A DNA stretch of 64,000 nt from Marivirga lumbricoides (GTDB lineage Bacteria > Bacteroidota > Bacteroidia > Cytophagales > Cyclobacteriaceae). Below the pieces are notes generated by a model that saw nothing but the letters and a program-made list of their open reading frames with translations, was not told the origin of the DNA and ran no database searches. Shown here piece after piece: positions 55,619 through 64,000 of this stretch (the stretch's first letter is position 1; every line of letters starts with the position of its first letter). The DNA is taken from the NCBI RefSeq assembly GCF_014636295.1, contig NZ_BMEC01000001.1, forward strand, positions 434,001-498,000. Reading direction: 5' to 3'. The position numbers were made by a program, and so were the translations under genes.

Positions 55619-56557
55619 ATGACAAAATATACTATCCTCTTACTTGCCTTTTTTGCTTTCTCAACTCAAATTACAGCTCAAAGCATTCAATTCTATGAAA
55701 GTGAATCTGGAGACAAGCACATATGGGGCCCTTTCCCTATTGAGTACCTAAAGCAGGATACCACCTATGCAGGATGGTTTAATGAAAGCTATGATGCTTT
55801 TAATATGGAAAAAACAGATTATAAGTGGGTAAAAAATTTGAAGGATAAGCAGGTAGATATTTATATGGCTACCTGGTGTGGTGATACCAAAAATTATGTT
55901 CCTAAGTTTGTGCACATGTGGGACAAACTGGGCTTAAAGCGTGAGCAGCTTCATTTTACAGCACTTCATGATAGTGACTCTCTGTATAAACAAGGACCTA
56001 ATGGTGAAGAAAGAGGTTTAAAAATCCATAGAGTACCTACTTTTATTTTTAAAGAAAATGGTAAAGAGGTGGGCAGAATTGTGGAATTTCCTAATACTGA
56101 TTTAGTAACGGACCTGGCACAAATTGCCTTAGGTTATCCTCCTGCACCCAGCTACAGAGCTGCTAATTACTTGTTAAACTTATTTGAAGAAATGCCTCTT
56201 GATTCAATTTATAAAGATGGCAATAAACATTTCTACGCAGCATATGGAAAAGTCTCAAAATACAACGAGCTAAATACTTTGGGCAAAGTACTCCTGGAGT
56301 CAGATAGATTACAGGAAGCACTATTGGTATACAATTTCAATGTTTCCTTTTATCAATATAATCCTTACGTTAATAAAAGTTTTGCTAAAGCACTGGATAA
56401 AGCAGGTAATTACCCAATGGCCTTACAATTTTATGAAACTGCTCTCAAAATAAAGCCCGAGGACGAGGAAATCTCTAAAGAAATTGAGCGTTTGAAAATA
56501 CTGGTAGCTGAACAAGAAGAAAAGAGCAAGTCTGAAAAGAAAACAAAAGAAGAATAG
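55619..56557 (+). CDS. Secreted thioredoxin-fold protein with TPR repeats
   Basis: 312 residues with signal peptide (ending STQITAQ). A thioredoxin-like domain spans about 40-170: the active-site position reads TWCGDTKNYVPKF (about 85-97), so only the first Cys of CxxC remains, and the cis-Pro loop is HRVPTFIF. Two TPR-like helical repeats follow at about 200-300 (LNTLGKVLLESDRLQEALLVYNFN; PMALQFYETALKIKPEDEE), then a Lys/Glu-rich tail. It cannot act as a classical dithiol oxidoreductase. It sits 80 bp before the alpha-2-macroglobulin-like gene in the same direction and may be its partner. Confidence 0.75.
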   Translation: MTKYTILLLAFFAFSTQITAQSIQFYESESGDKHIWGPFPIEYLKQDTTYAGWFNESYDAFNMEKTDYKWVKNLKDKQVDIYMATWCGDTKNYVPKFVHMWDKLGLKREQLHFTALHDSDSLYKQGPNGEERGLKIHRVPTFIFKENGKEVGRIVEFPNTDLVTDLAQIALGYPPAPSYRAANYLLNLFEEMPLDSIYKDGNKHFYAAYGKVSKYNELNTLGKVLLESDRLQEALLVYNFNVSFYQYNPYVNKSFAKALDKAGNYPMALQFYETALKIKPEDEEISKEIERLKILVAEQEEKSKSEKKTKEE

Positions 56558-56637
56558 GATTTTCACTTTTACTCCAGACAACACATAAGCTTAACCTGCC
56601 ATCGATTAAGTAGATTTTACATGTCAAAAAATTACTA

Positions 56638-59600
56638 ATGAAAAAATACACCTTCCTGTTATTCATCCTGATTCCTATTATTACCAACGCACAGAAAAAG
56701 GATAACTTTTTTGCAAAAGCCTGGCTACAGGTTTATCAATACGAAATGGATGATTTACCCAAGTCTGCTGCCGGATTAGTTGACTCCATTTATAAAGAGT
56801 CCATCAAAAGAAAAAAACCTAAGCATCGAATTAAAGCCCTTATCTATCAATCAAAATTTTCACTCATACTAGAGGAAGAGGCACAACTCAAAATCATCAA
56901 TAATTTTAAAAAAGAAATTCAGACAGTTACTTCCCCTGAGAAAAATATATTAAAAAGTCTTCTGGCAGAATTGTACCTCGATTATTACAATCAAAATAGA
57001 TGGCAGATTAGAAAAAGAACAAAAACGGAAGATAAAATTGACTCTGTTGATTTTCGCACATGGGATACTGAAACAATTTTAAGTGAAGTAAAATTACTTT
57101 TTCAACAATCGTTACAACCTAAAAACAAACTCCAAAATATTCCCATCAATGATTATTATGTCTTACTGGATGTTAAAGAGGATTCCAGTAACTACAGACC
57201 TACAATTTATGATTTATTGGCCCATAACGCACTCGATTTTTATGCACAAGAAGCCCTTAGTATGGATCGTCCGGCACAATCAAGTGAAGTGATTGATTCA
57301 AACTATTTTATAGCACCATTACAAGTTAAAATTCCTCAAACTGAGTATTTTGACCCAAAAATAGCCTCACTGCATTTATACCAGGAACTTCTTTCCTTGC
57401 ATACAGCAAAAGAAAATATAGCAGCAACCATAGTACTACAGATTGATTATTTGCAATACCTCAAAAATAATAGCTACATCACTGGTGTTAATGTGCTTTA
57501 TGAAAAAGTTTTAAACCAGTTACTCTTAAAGTACAATGAGAATGAAGCGGCAACGCTGTTGATTTTTGAGCTTGCCAGCCATTATTTTTCTCAGCAACAA
57601 AAAAGCCAGGCACTCTCTTTATGCAACAAGGCTATTGATGCATTTCCTAAAAGCAAAGGTGCTGAATATTGCCAGAAATTGAAGGAGGAGATTTTAAGCC
57701 CGGACCTAAGGATTATAAGCGAGGAAGTGCTTTCCATCAATCAGCACTCTAAATTGCTGGTAGAATATAAAAATATCGACAGCATAGAGTTTAGCCTTTT
57801 TAAGGTAAAGCAAGAGTTTATCAATATTTACCAATTATCACATTCTGATTCTGCTAAGGCTCATTTTTTAGCAACCCATCCAGTATTGAAAAGCTTTACT
57901 CAGGTGCTTACAAATCCGAAAGATTATATTGAGCATTCAACAGAGGTACTTTTACCTCCTCTTCCTTCGGGCAACTACATCTTATTAGCCAATGCTTTTG
58001 ACACATCGGACAAGGAAATTTTTGCCTGTAATAATTTACAAGTCAGTAATCTGGCAATAATCAGTACTGAACTAAAAAACGAAAAACGATTTCAATTGAT
58101 TAACAGGAACACTGGTACCCCGTTTGCCAATAGCACACTTGTTCTGTATAAAAGTAGAGAAGAGCAGCCTCTTACGCAATTAAACACAGATGCTAAGGGC
58201 TTTGCCACCTTTCCTTATCCAAAAGCCTATACCAGATTAGATGTTTTGGCTGTTCATGAAAATGACAGTTTACTTTTAACCAATTCCTATATCGGAACCT
58301 ATAATGACTACAATAGAAACGAGGCCGAAGTAACTGCAAGAGTAAAGTTGCTGACCGATAGGAGCATATACAGGCCAGGACAGGAGGTTTTCTTTAAAGC
58401 AATTTTGATGTCTGAAAAAAATGATAAAACAGAACCTGTTGCCGGTCAATATATCACAGTAATTTTAGAAAATGTAAATGGTGAGGAAGTTGCTCATCTA
58501 CGCTTAAAAACGAATGAGTTTGGCTCCGCTACAGGAAGTTTTAAACTCCCGGAAACTGGCTTAACCGGTGAATATTCATTAGTAGCTGAGGAAGATAATG
58601 AAGAAGAAAGCGAGTTCTATGATTATGAGCTAGATGAATTTGAATACAGCAGCACAACTATTTCAGTAGAAGAATATAAAAGGCCAACTTTTGAAGTCAA
58701 TTTTGCCCCTATTACGGCCTCGTACAGTTTAAATGATAGTATTACAACTTCAGGGACTGCTACTGCTTTTAGCGGAGCTACATTAAATAATGCGAAAGTA
58801 ACCTATGCTGTCACCAGAAAAACAGAATTTAAACCATGGTATTATGGCGAATATTCAAGACCTTATTTTGGTGAAGAAGAGCAGGAAATAACTTCCGGAG
58901 AAACTGAAACAGATTCAGAAGGGAATTTTCAGATTGATTTTAAGGCAATACCGGATACTGACTCCGAAGTAAGTGCACAGCCGGTTTTTATTTATGAAGT
59001 AACAGCCAATGTTACAGATATAAATGGTGAAACAAGAATCGCTACAACTGAAATAAAATTAGCTTACCATAGACTTGAAGCGACTATTAACCTTCCTAAA
59101 AGAATTAACAGAAATGATCAGAATTTTAAATTCGAAGTCATCATTAAAAATTTAAACGGTCAGGAAGCAGATGCTAAAGGAGAGGTAAAAGTTTATAAAC
59201 TACAAGGACCTGAGAAACTAACAATCGAGCGATATTGGCAAATACCCGATTTACCTGTTTTAAGTGATAAGGAATACAAAGAATATTTCCCTCATGAAAG
59301 CCACCAAACTGAGTCAGACGATCAGCAGTGGACTTTAGGTGAAATGCTAGCAGTCAAGCAATTTAATACAGAAGATGCTAAAGAAATATCATTGTCCCCC
59401 TCACAATCATGGCCTTTAGGTAAATATGTGGCACAATTGGAGACAACTGATTCCCTGGGAAATAAAATAGAAGCAAAAACCTATTTTGAAGTTTTCGATC
59501 CAAAATCAAAAAAGCTGCCGGAACCTCAATTATTTTCAATTGAAAAAGATAAATCCGATTACTCGGAAGGAGATAAAATACAATTAACAATAGGAAGCTC

Positions 59601-62600
59601 CTCCCCTAAGCTAAGCATTACCCTTGATATTGAAAGGGATCATGAAATAGTGGAGAGCCGGATTATTCATCTTTCTGATGAGATCAAAACTATTGAAATT
59701 CCCGCAGGAAATAATGAGCATGGAGGTTTTGCCATTTTATACAGTTATGCCAATTTTAACAGATATGAGAGTGGTAAAATGATTATTCCGGTAAAAAAGG
59801 AAATAAAGCCACTAAAAATTAGCACTTCTACCTTTAGAGACAAACTTTTGCCCGGAGCAGAGGAGACATGGAGCTTTCGTGTATCAGGGAAAAAAAAGGC
59901 TGAAAAAGAAGCTGAGCTTTTGGCTTCCATGTATGATGCCTCGCTGGACCAGTTTAAGCCTCATCAATGGAGATTTAACCCTTTACAAACACCTGTGTAT
60001 TACAGTTACAGGTATTCAAATCCATCAGGTTTTGGCAGGAGTTATTTTCAGTCTAATTTTTACAGAAACAATTATTACATAGCTCCCACCAATAATTATA
60101 ATTCCTTTAACTGGTTCGGTTTTAGCTTGTTCCGCAACTCTTATGCTCAAAGACAATATCTCAATAAACTCCGATCGGTTTTTTTCACTACGCAAACACC
60201 TACCATTACACAAACCAGTAGCAACTCAGTTAAAAAGGGATATATAGCAGGAAAAATCACAGATAGCAAGGGAGCACCTCTGGCTGGTGCAAATATCTAT
60301 GTAAAAGGCACTGACAAAGGAACCCTTACAAATGAACAGGGAAAATACAGTATTCAGGCGAATACAGGTGATTCTATAATCATTACCTTCATCGGTTTAC
60401 AGAATGTCACTATAACTATTGAAAATAAGAATGTGATCAATGTTAAAATGGCTGCCGATATTCAGTCACTTTCTGAAGTAGTGGTGGTAGGTTATGGCGT
60501 ACAAAGAGAAAAACGAAGTTTGAGTAGTGCTGTCACCGTAGTAGAAGAAGAAATAATGTTAGATATGGTTGCTCCAACTGAACAGCAAGCGTTTTCCGCC
60601 AATAATACTGATGATGTAGAAATGGTAGATTTAAAAATCCGGGGCACCAGCTCCATCGGTAGCGAAAATCCTCCACTGTACATTGTGGATGGAGTTCCCG
60701 TAACTGAGATGGATTTATCAGAAGAAGATATCATCTCCATGGAGGTGCTAAAAGGTGAAGCTGCTACCTCCATCTATGGTGCAAGAGCTGCCAATGGCGC
60801 TGTTATTATTACTACCAAAAAAGGCCAGGCACAAATGGATAAAATGTTGTTAGAAGTTCAATCAAGAAAAGATTTTAAAGAGACCGCCTTCTTCTACCCA
60901 CAATTAACCACCAACAAGAAGGGGGAAGTATCATTCCATTTTACTGCTCCGGAGTCTCTCACGCGATGGAAATTGCAATTACTGGCGCACAATAGATCAT
61001 TATCTGTAGGCTACAAAAGTTTACAGGCTGTTACACAGAAAGAGTTAATGGTAAGCCCTAACGCACCTCGATTTTTGAGAAAAGGAGATATTCTGTCTCT
61101 TTCTACTAAAATCACCAATTTAAGCGCAGAGCCCCTAAGCGGTAAAATAGCATTGATTTTAGAAGATGCTATCACAGGTAAATCTTTAAATACAGCTTTT
61201 GAGAATGCTGCAGGACAGCAAAATTTTAGCATAGCTGCAAAAAATACTACAGAAGTGAATTGGGAAATAAAGGTGCCTGAGCAATTTGATGCGTTGCAGT
61301 ACAAGATAGTAGCCACTACGGGAAATTATAGCGATGGCGAGCAGAACATCATCCCAATATTACCTAACAAAGAACTGGTGACGGAAAGTCTGCCTTTCAC
61401 TATCAGAGATTCAGGCGAGCATAGGTTTACTTTTAAAAAGCTACGGGAAAATAAATCCGGCACACTGAGCCATCATCAGCTTACTTTCGAACTCACCACC
61501 AATCCTATCTGGAATGCGATCAAATCCTTACCCTATTTAATGGAGTACCCTTATGAATGTTCAGAACAAATATTTTCAAGGTATTTTGCCAATAAATTGG
61601 GAAGCCAAATCCTGGCTGAAAACCCTGTTATACAATCTGTTTTTGATCAATGGAAGGAGGAGGGCAACTTTAAAAGTCCCCTGGAAGAAAATGCAGAGTT
61701 AAAAAGTATTCTTATTCAGGAAACGCCATGGCTTAGGGATGCGCAAAATGAAGCTGAACAACAAAAAAGAATAGCAATGCTATTTGATCTTGATAAGATG
61801 GATCGTCAATTAACAAGTGCCATAGATAAGTTGGCTCAAATGCAACTTTCCAACGGTGGTTTCCCCTGGTTTAGTGGAAATGGAATAGCCAACAGATACA
61901 TCACACAATATATCTTAACAGGCTTAGGACAATTACAAAAGATAACTTCTTCTGATGCAGACTCAAAAATCAGGAATATAATTCAAAAAGGAATCCAATA
62001 CCTGGATGCAGGTATACGGAAAGATTATGAACTACTTCTAGAAAACAAAAAAGTGTATGACAACATAAACCTTTCTGATCAGCATATTGGTAATTACCAG
62101 GTTCAGGCAATTTATGCCCGCAGTTTCTTTGATGAAGAAATCCCAACCTCCTCGCAGAAGGCTTATGACTATTATATCAATCAATCTAAAGAATACCGGA
62201 AAGCATTCGACTTAAAGCTTCGTGGCATGATTGCGCTATCACATTTTAGAATGGGCGACAAAAATCTATCTTATAAAATTTTAGCTTCTTTGAATGAAAA
62301 TAGCATTACTTCTGAAGAGATGGGAATGTACTGGAAGGAAAATAAAAATAGTTATTACTGGACTCAATCTCCCATTGAAACCCAGGCTTTAATGATTAGG
62401 CTATTTGAGGAAGTAGGTCAATCAGATTCCTCAATACATAAAGATGAGTTAAAAAATATCATTCAGAATTTACAAATTTGGCTTATGCAAAATAAGCGGA
62501 GTAACCAATGGTCAACAACAAAAGCTACCACGCAGGCAATTTATGCGCTGCTGCAAAATAATCAGGAGCAATTATCAGAAATGGATGAGGTGCAAGTAAG

Positions 62601-63219
62601 CTTAGGTAGCAAAACAATAGATGTTGCTATTAAGGAAAAAGGTGCCGGTTACATTAAAAAGAGCTGGAAACCAACAGAGATTGAGCAAGCAATGAGTAAC
62701 ATTTCTGTGACTAAAAAGAATGAAGGACTGGCTTATGGAGCGGTATACTGGCAATACTTTGAGGAGCTTGATAAAATTGATGCCAATACCGAAGGGCCCT
62801 TAAAACTGACTAAAAAAGTATTTAAGGTGAGCCGAAATGACAAAGGAGAAATTTTATCTGAAGTCACTGATTCAGTTCAACTTAAATTAGGAGATAAAGT
62901 AAGAATCAGGATAGTACTAAAATCCGACAGAAATATGGAATTTCTTCATATGAAAGATCAGCGTGCAGCAGGACTGGAACCTGTGGATGTTATTTCAGCC
63001 TATAAATGGCAGGATGGATTGGGTTATTACCAATCTACGAAAGATGCCAGCACTAACTTTTTCTTTGAAGAATTGCCAAAAGGAGTTTATGTATTTGAGT
63101 ACGATCTTTTGGTAAACAATGCAGGGCTATTTTTAAACGGTGTCACCACTATAGAAAGCATGTATGCTCCTGAGTTTAAAAGTCATTCTGAAGGAATAAT
63201 TTTACAACTGAATAAATAA
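56638..63219 (+). CDS. Alpha-2-macroglobulin-family protein with embedded TonB-receptor plug domain
   Basis: 2193 residues with a signal peptide (ending ITNAQ). The order is: helical region (about 20-350), macroglobulin-like beta domains including the MG2 motif LTDRSIYRPGQEVFFKA (about 571), a carboxypeptidase-D-regulatory-like domain (about 1200-1270, GKITDSKGAPLAGANIYVKG), and a SusC-like plug (about 1279-1397, EVVVVGYG, PPLYIVDGVPV, TSIYGARAANGAVIITT). Then comes the A2M domain (about 1417 on) and the alpha/alpha thioester domain with YPYECSEQ (1637-1644). Cys 1641 and Gln 1644 retain the thioester pair of the GCGEQ motif. Bacterial A2Ms are thought to trap proteases at the envelope. The plug occupies the bait-region position, and no receptor barrel follows. 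Confidence 0.88.
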   Translation: MKKYTFLLFILIPIITNAQKKDNFFAKAWLQVYQYEMDDLPKSAAGLVDSIYKESIKRKKPKHRIKALIYQSKFSLILEEEAQLKIINNFKKEIQTVTSPEKNILKSLLAELYLDYYNQNRWQIRKRTKTEDKIDSVDFRTWDTETILSEVKLLFQQSLQPKNKLQNIPINDYYVLLDVKEDSSNYRPTIYDLLAHNALDFYAQEALSMDRPAQSSEVIDSNYFIAPLQVKIPQTEYFDPKIASLHLYQELLSLHTAKENIAATIVLQIDYLQYLKNNSYITGVNVLYEKVLNQLLLKYNENEAATLLIFELASHYFSQQQKSQALSLCNKAIDAFPKSKGAEYCQKLKEEILSPDLRIISEEVLSINQHSKLLVEYKNIDSIEFSLFKVKQEFINIYQLSHSDSAKAHFLATHPVLKSFTQVLTNPKDYIEHSTEVLLPPLPSGNYILLANAFDTSDKEIFACNNLQVSNLAIISTELKNEKRFQLINRNTGTPFANSTLVLYKSREEQPLTQLNTDAKGFATFPYPKAYTRLDVLAVHENDSLLLTNSYIGTYNDYNRNEAEVTARVKLLTDRSIYRPGQEVFFKAILMSEKNDKTEPVAGQYITVILENVNGEEVAHLRLKTNEFGSATGSFKLPETGLTGEYSLVAEEDNEEESEFYDYELDEFEYSSTTISVEEYKRPTFEVNFAPITASYSLNDSITTSGTATAFSGATLNNAKVTYAVTRKTEFKPWYYGEYSRPYFGEEEQEITSGETETDSEGNFQIDFKAIPDTDSEVSAQPVFIYEVTANVTDINGETRIATTEIKLAYHRLEATINLPKRINRNDQNFKFEVIIKNLNGQEADAKGEVKVYKLQGPEKLTIERYWQIPDLPVLSDKEYKEYFPHESHQTESDDQQWTLGEMLAVKQFNTEDAKEISLSPSQSWPLGKYVAQLETTDSLGNKIEAKTYFEVFDPKSKKLPEPQLFSIEKDKSDYSEGDKIQLTIGSSSPKLSITLDIERDHEIVESRIIHLSDEIKTIEIPAGNNEHGGFAILYSYANFNRYESGKMIIPVKKEIKPLKISTSTFRDKLLPGAEETWSFRVSGKKKAEKEAELLASMYDASLDQFKPHQWRFNPLQTPVYYSYRYSNPSGFGRSYFQSNFYRNNYYIAPTNNYNSFNWFGFSLFRNSYAQRQYLNKLRSVFFTTQTPTITQTSSNSVKKGYIAGKITDSKGAPLAGANIYVKGTDKGTLTNEQGKYSIQANTGDSIIITFIGLQNVTITIENKNVINVKMAADIQSLSEVVVVGYGVQREKRSLSSAVTVVEEEIMLDMVAPTEQQAFSANNTDDVEMVDLKIRGTSSIGSENPPLYIVDGVPVTEMDLSEEDIISMEVLKGEAATSIYGARAANGAVIITTKKGQAQMDKMLLEVQSRKDFKETAFFYPQLTTNKKGEVSFHFTAPESLTRWKLQLLAHNRSLSVGYKSLQAVTQKELMVSPNAPRFLRKGDILSLSTKITNLSAEPLSGKIALILEDAITGKSLNTAFENAAGQQNFSIAAKNTTEVNWEIKVPEQFDALQYKIVATTGNYSDGEQNIIPILPNKELVTESLPFTIRDSGEHRFTFKKLRENKSGTLSHHQLTFELTTNPIWNAIKSLPYLMEYPYECSEQIFSRYFANKLGSQILAENPVIQSVFDQWKEEGNFKSPLEENAELKSILIQETPWLRDAQNEAEQQKRIAMLFDLDKMDRQLTSAIDKLAQMQLSNGGFPWFSGNGIANRYITQYILTGLGQLQKITSSDADSKIRNIIQKGIQYLDAGIRKDYELLLENKKVYDNINLSDQHIGNYQVQAIYARSFFDEEIPTSSQKAYDYYINQSKEYRKAFDLKLRGMIALSHFRMGDKNLSYKILASLNENSITSEEMGMYWKENKNSYYWTQSPIETQALMIRLFEEVGQSDSSIHKDELKNIIQNLQIWLMQNKRSNQWSTTKATTQAIYALLQNNQEQLSEMDEVQVSLGSKTIDVAIKEKGAGYIKKSWKPTEIEQAMSNISVTKKNEGLAYGAVYWQYFEELDKIDANTEGPLKLTKKVFKVSRNDKGEILSEVTDSVQLKLGDKVRIRIVLKSDRNMEFLHMKDQRAAGLEPVDVISAYKWQDGLGYYQSTKDASTNFFFEELPKGVYVFEYDLLVNNAGLFLNGVTTIESMYAPEFKSHSEGIILQLNK

Positions 63220-63224
63220 AACTA

Positions 63225-63854
63225 TTGAAAAAGATAGATCTTAACAGCTACCCAAGAAAAGAGCATTTTGAATTTTTTGGGCAATTCGATGAGCCATTTT
63301 TTGGATTGACAGTAGAAATAGACTGTGCTAAAGCGACTCAATTCTGTAAAGAAGAAAAAATTTCTTTCTATCAATTTTACACCTTTCAAATCCTGAAAGC
63401 TGTGAATGAAGTACCAGAGCTACGGCACCGGCTAATTGATGGGGAAATATTTGACATGGAAGAAGTCCATGTTTCGTCTACTGTACTAAGGGACAACAAA
63501 ACCTTTGGTTTCTCAAAGATTCTTTATAAAAGCAGTTTTGCAGAATTTGCTGAGGGTATGAAGGAAGAGACAGAAAGGGTCAGAAATTCTTCAGGACTTC
63601 AGTTGATTCCCGGGCAGCATGATGTAATTCATTACACAGCCACTCCATGGTTACATTTCACTTCTATTTCGCATGCCAGACACTTCAAGTTCAAAGATTC
63701 AATTCCTAAGCTTGCAGTGGGAAAAGCAGTAGAAAAAGAAGGAAAACGAATGATGCCAGTTTCCATTCATGCCCACCATGCATTAGTGGACGGTTATCAT
63801 GTAGGTTTATTCTATGAGAAACTATCTGATTATCTACACAACCCCAACACATGA
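63225..63854 (+). CDS. Chloramphenicol acetyltransferase-like (CatA family) acyltransferase
   Basis: 209 residues, the normal CAT length. It starts at a TTG five bases after the preceding stop; the N-terminus (KKIDLNSYPRKEHFEFF) is the conserved CAT start, which supports TTG. The active-site His lies in the C-terminal HAHHALVDGYHVGLF (HHxxxDG), and FYQFYTFQILKAVNEVPELRHR is a CAT-family segment. It transfers acetyl from CoA to a hydroxyl. Many chromosomal CatA-like proteins do not confer chloramphenicol resistance, so resistance should not be assumed. Confidence 0.88.
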   Translation: MKKIDLNSYPRKEHFEFFGQFDEPFFGLTVEIDCAKATQFCKEEKISFYQFYTFQILKAVNEVPELRHRLIDGEIFDMEEVHVSSTVLRDNKTFGFSKILYKSSFAEFAEGMKEETERVRNSSGLQLIPGQHDVIHYTATPWLHFTSISHARHFKFKDSIPKLAVGKAVEKEGKRMMPVSIHAHHALVDGYHVGLFYEKLSDYLHNPNT

Positions 63855-63861
63855 AATTATT

Positions 63862-64000
63862 CTATAAAAACCTTTTAATGAGGTTTATGATGATGGTAAG
63901 TAAAGCACTAGCCAGCAACATGGTAGTGATAGGAAAGTAAAATCGCATATTCTCATTTTCTATCCTGATATCACCGGGTAACCTGCCTATCCAATGGAGC
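63862..64000 (-). CDS. DUF2905-family membrane protein (partial, cut by window edge)
   Basis: The C-terminal 45 codons of a minus-strand gene whose start lies right of the window. The translation contains HWIGRLPGDIRIENENMRFYFP, recognisable as the LGxLPGDI signature of DUF2905 (quoted in part), followed by a hydrophobic segment (TTMLLASALLTIIINLI). Small membrane protein of unknown function. It converges on the CatA gene with 7 bp between stops. Confidence 0.8.
   Translation of the reverse strand, partial: LHWIGRLPGDIRIENENMRFYFPITTMLLASALLTIIINLIKRFL

Noticed and set aside
63225-63854. Calling the CatA-like gene a chloramphenicol resistance determinant
   Set aside because: Family membership alone does not establish resistance; no mobile context is present.

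Overview
The window is a piece of an AT-rich chromosome from a member of the Bacteroidota, most likely a free-living Cytophagales-type bacterium. The evidence is a SusC/SusD pair, a type IX secretion C-terminal domain, TAnnTTTG-type -7 promoter boxes, and many lipoproteins and outer-membrane beta-barrels. The genus is not determinable from what I can see. No phage, transposase, CRISPR array or rRNA gene was found.

Layout. 1-240: tandem tRNA-like units on the minus strand. 382-6290: housekeeping genes (beta-barrel protein, PaaG-like crotonase, PAP2-like membrane protein, sigma-54, asparaginyl-tRNA synthetase, thioredoxin-like lipoprotein). 6741-13193: one giant secreted VCBS/ASPIC protein with a T9SS tail. 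13194-14035: a gene-free stretch with repeats and a strong inverted repeat. 14036-15403: small ABM, GNAT and membrane-protein genes.

15879-44892 is the core of the window: a pectin (homogalacturonan/rhamnogalacturonan) utilisation locus. Reading from 41.8 kb leftwards on the minus strand it encodes SusC, SusD, a DUF4957/DUF5123-like surface lipoprotein, PL1 pectate lyase, GH105 unsaturated galacturonyl hydrolase, CE8 pectinesterase, GH43, a DUF4861 protein, a second CE8, GH28 polygalacturonase, CE12 acetylesterase, PL9 pectate lyase with a Big_2 domain, a second CE12, GH95, a Gfo/Idh/MocA oxidoreductase and an alpha/beta hydrolase. A LacI-family regulator and tagaturonate reductase (uxaB) are divergent from susC, and altronate dehydratase (uxaA) lies 26 kb away. 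Near-identical LacI-type operators (core AAACGATT) occur upstream of uxaA and twice in the susC/lacI intergenic region, tying the three units into one regulon. A Rho-independent terminator-like hairpin separates the susC-susD-surface lipoprotein part from the enzyme genes. In the inferred pathway, esterases strip methyl and acetyl groups, lyases and hydrolases cut the backbone, SusCD imports oligomers, GH105/GH28 release uronates, and UxaB/UxaA convert tagaturonate through altronate to 2-keto-3-deoxygluconate. Uronate isomerase (uxaC), KDG kinase/aldolase and an inner-membrane uronate transporter are not in the window.

44893-45671 holds a duplicated palindromic repeat. 45672-49210 is nrdA/nrdB (class Ia ribonucleotide reductase), with DnaA-box-like sites upstream. 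49578-50951 carries an unrecognised coiled-coil protein and rplU-rpmA. 51483-54045 is a Mla-type lipid transport operon (MCE protein, ATPase, permease). 54211-55372 has a Crp/Fnr regulator and a SnoaL-like secreted protein. 55619-63854 has a thioredoxin-TPR protein, a 2193-residue alpha-2-macroglobulin-type protein with an embedded TonB-receptor plug domain, and a CatA-like acetyltransferase. The right edge cuts a DUF2905 gene.
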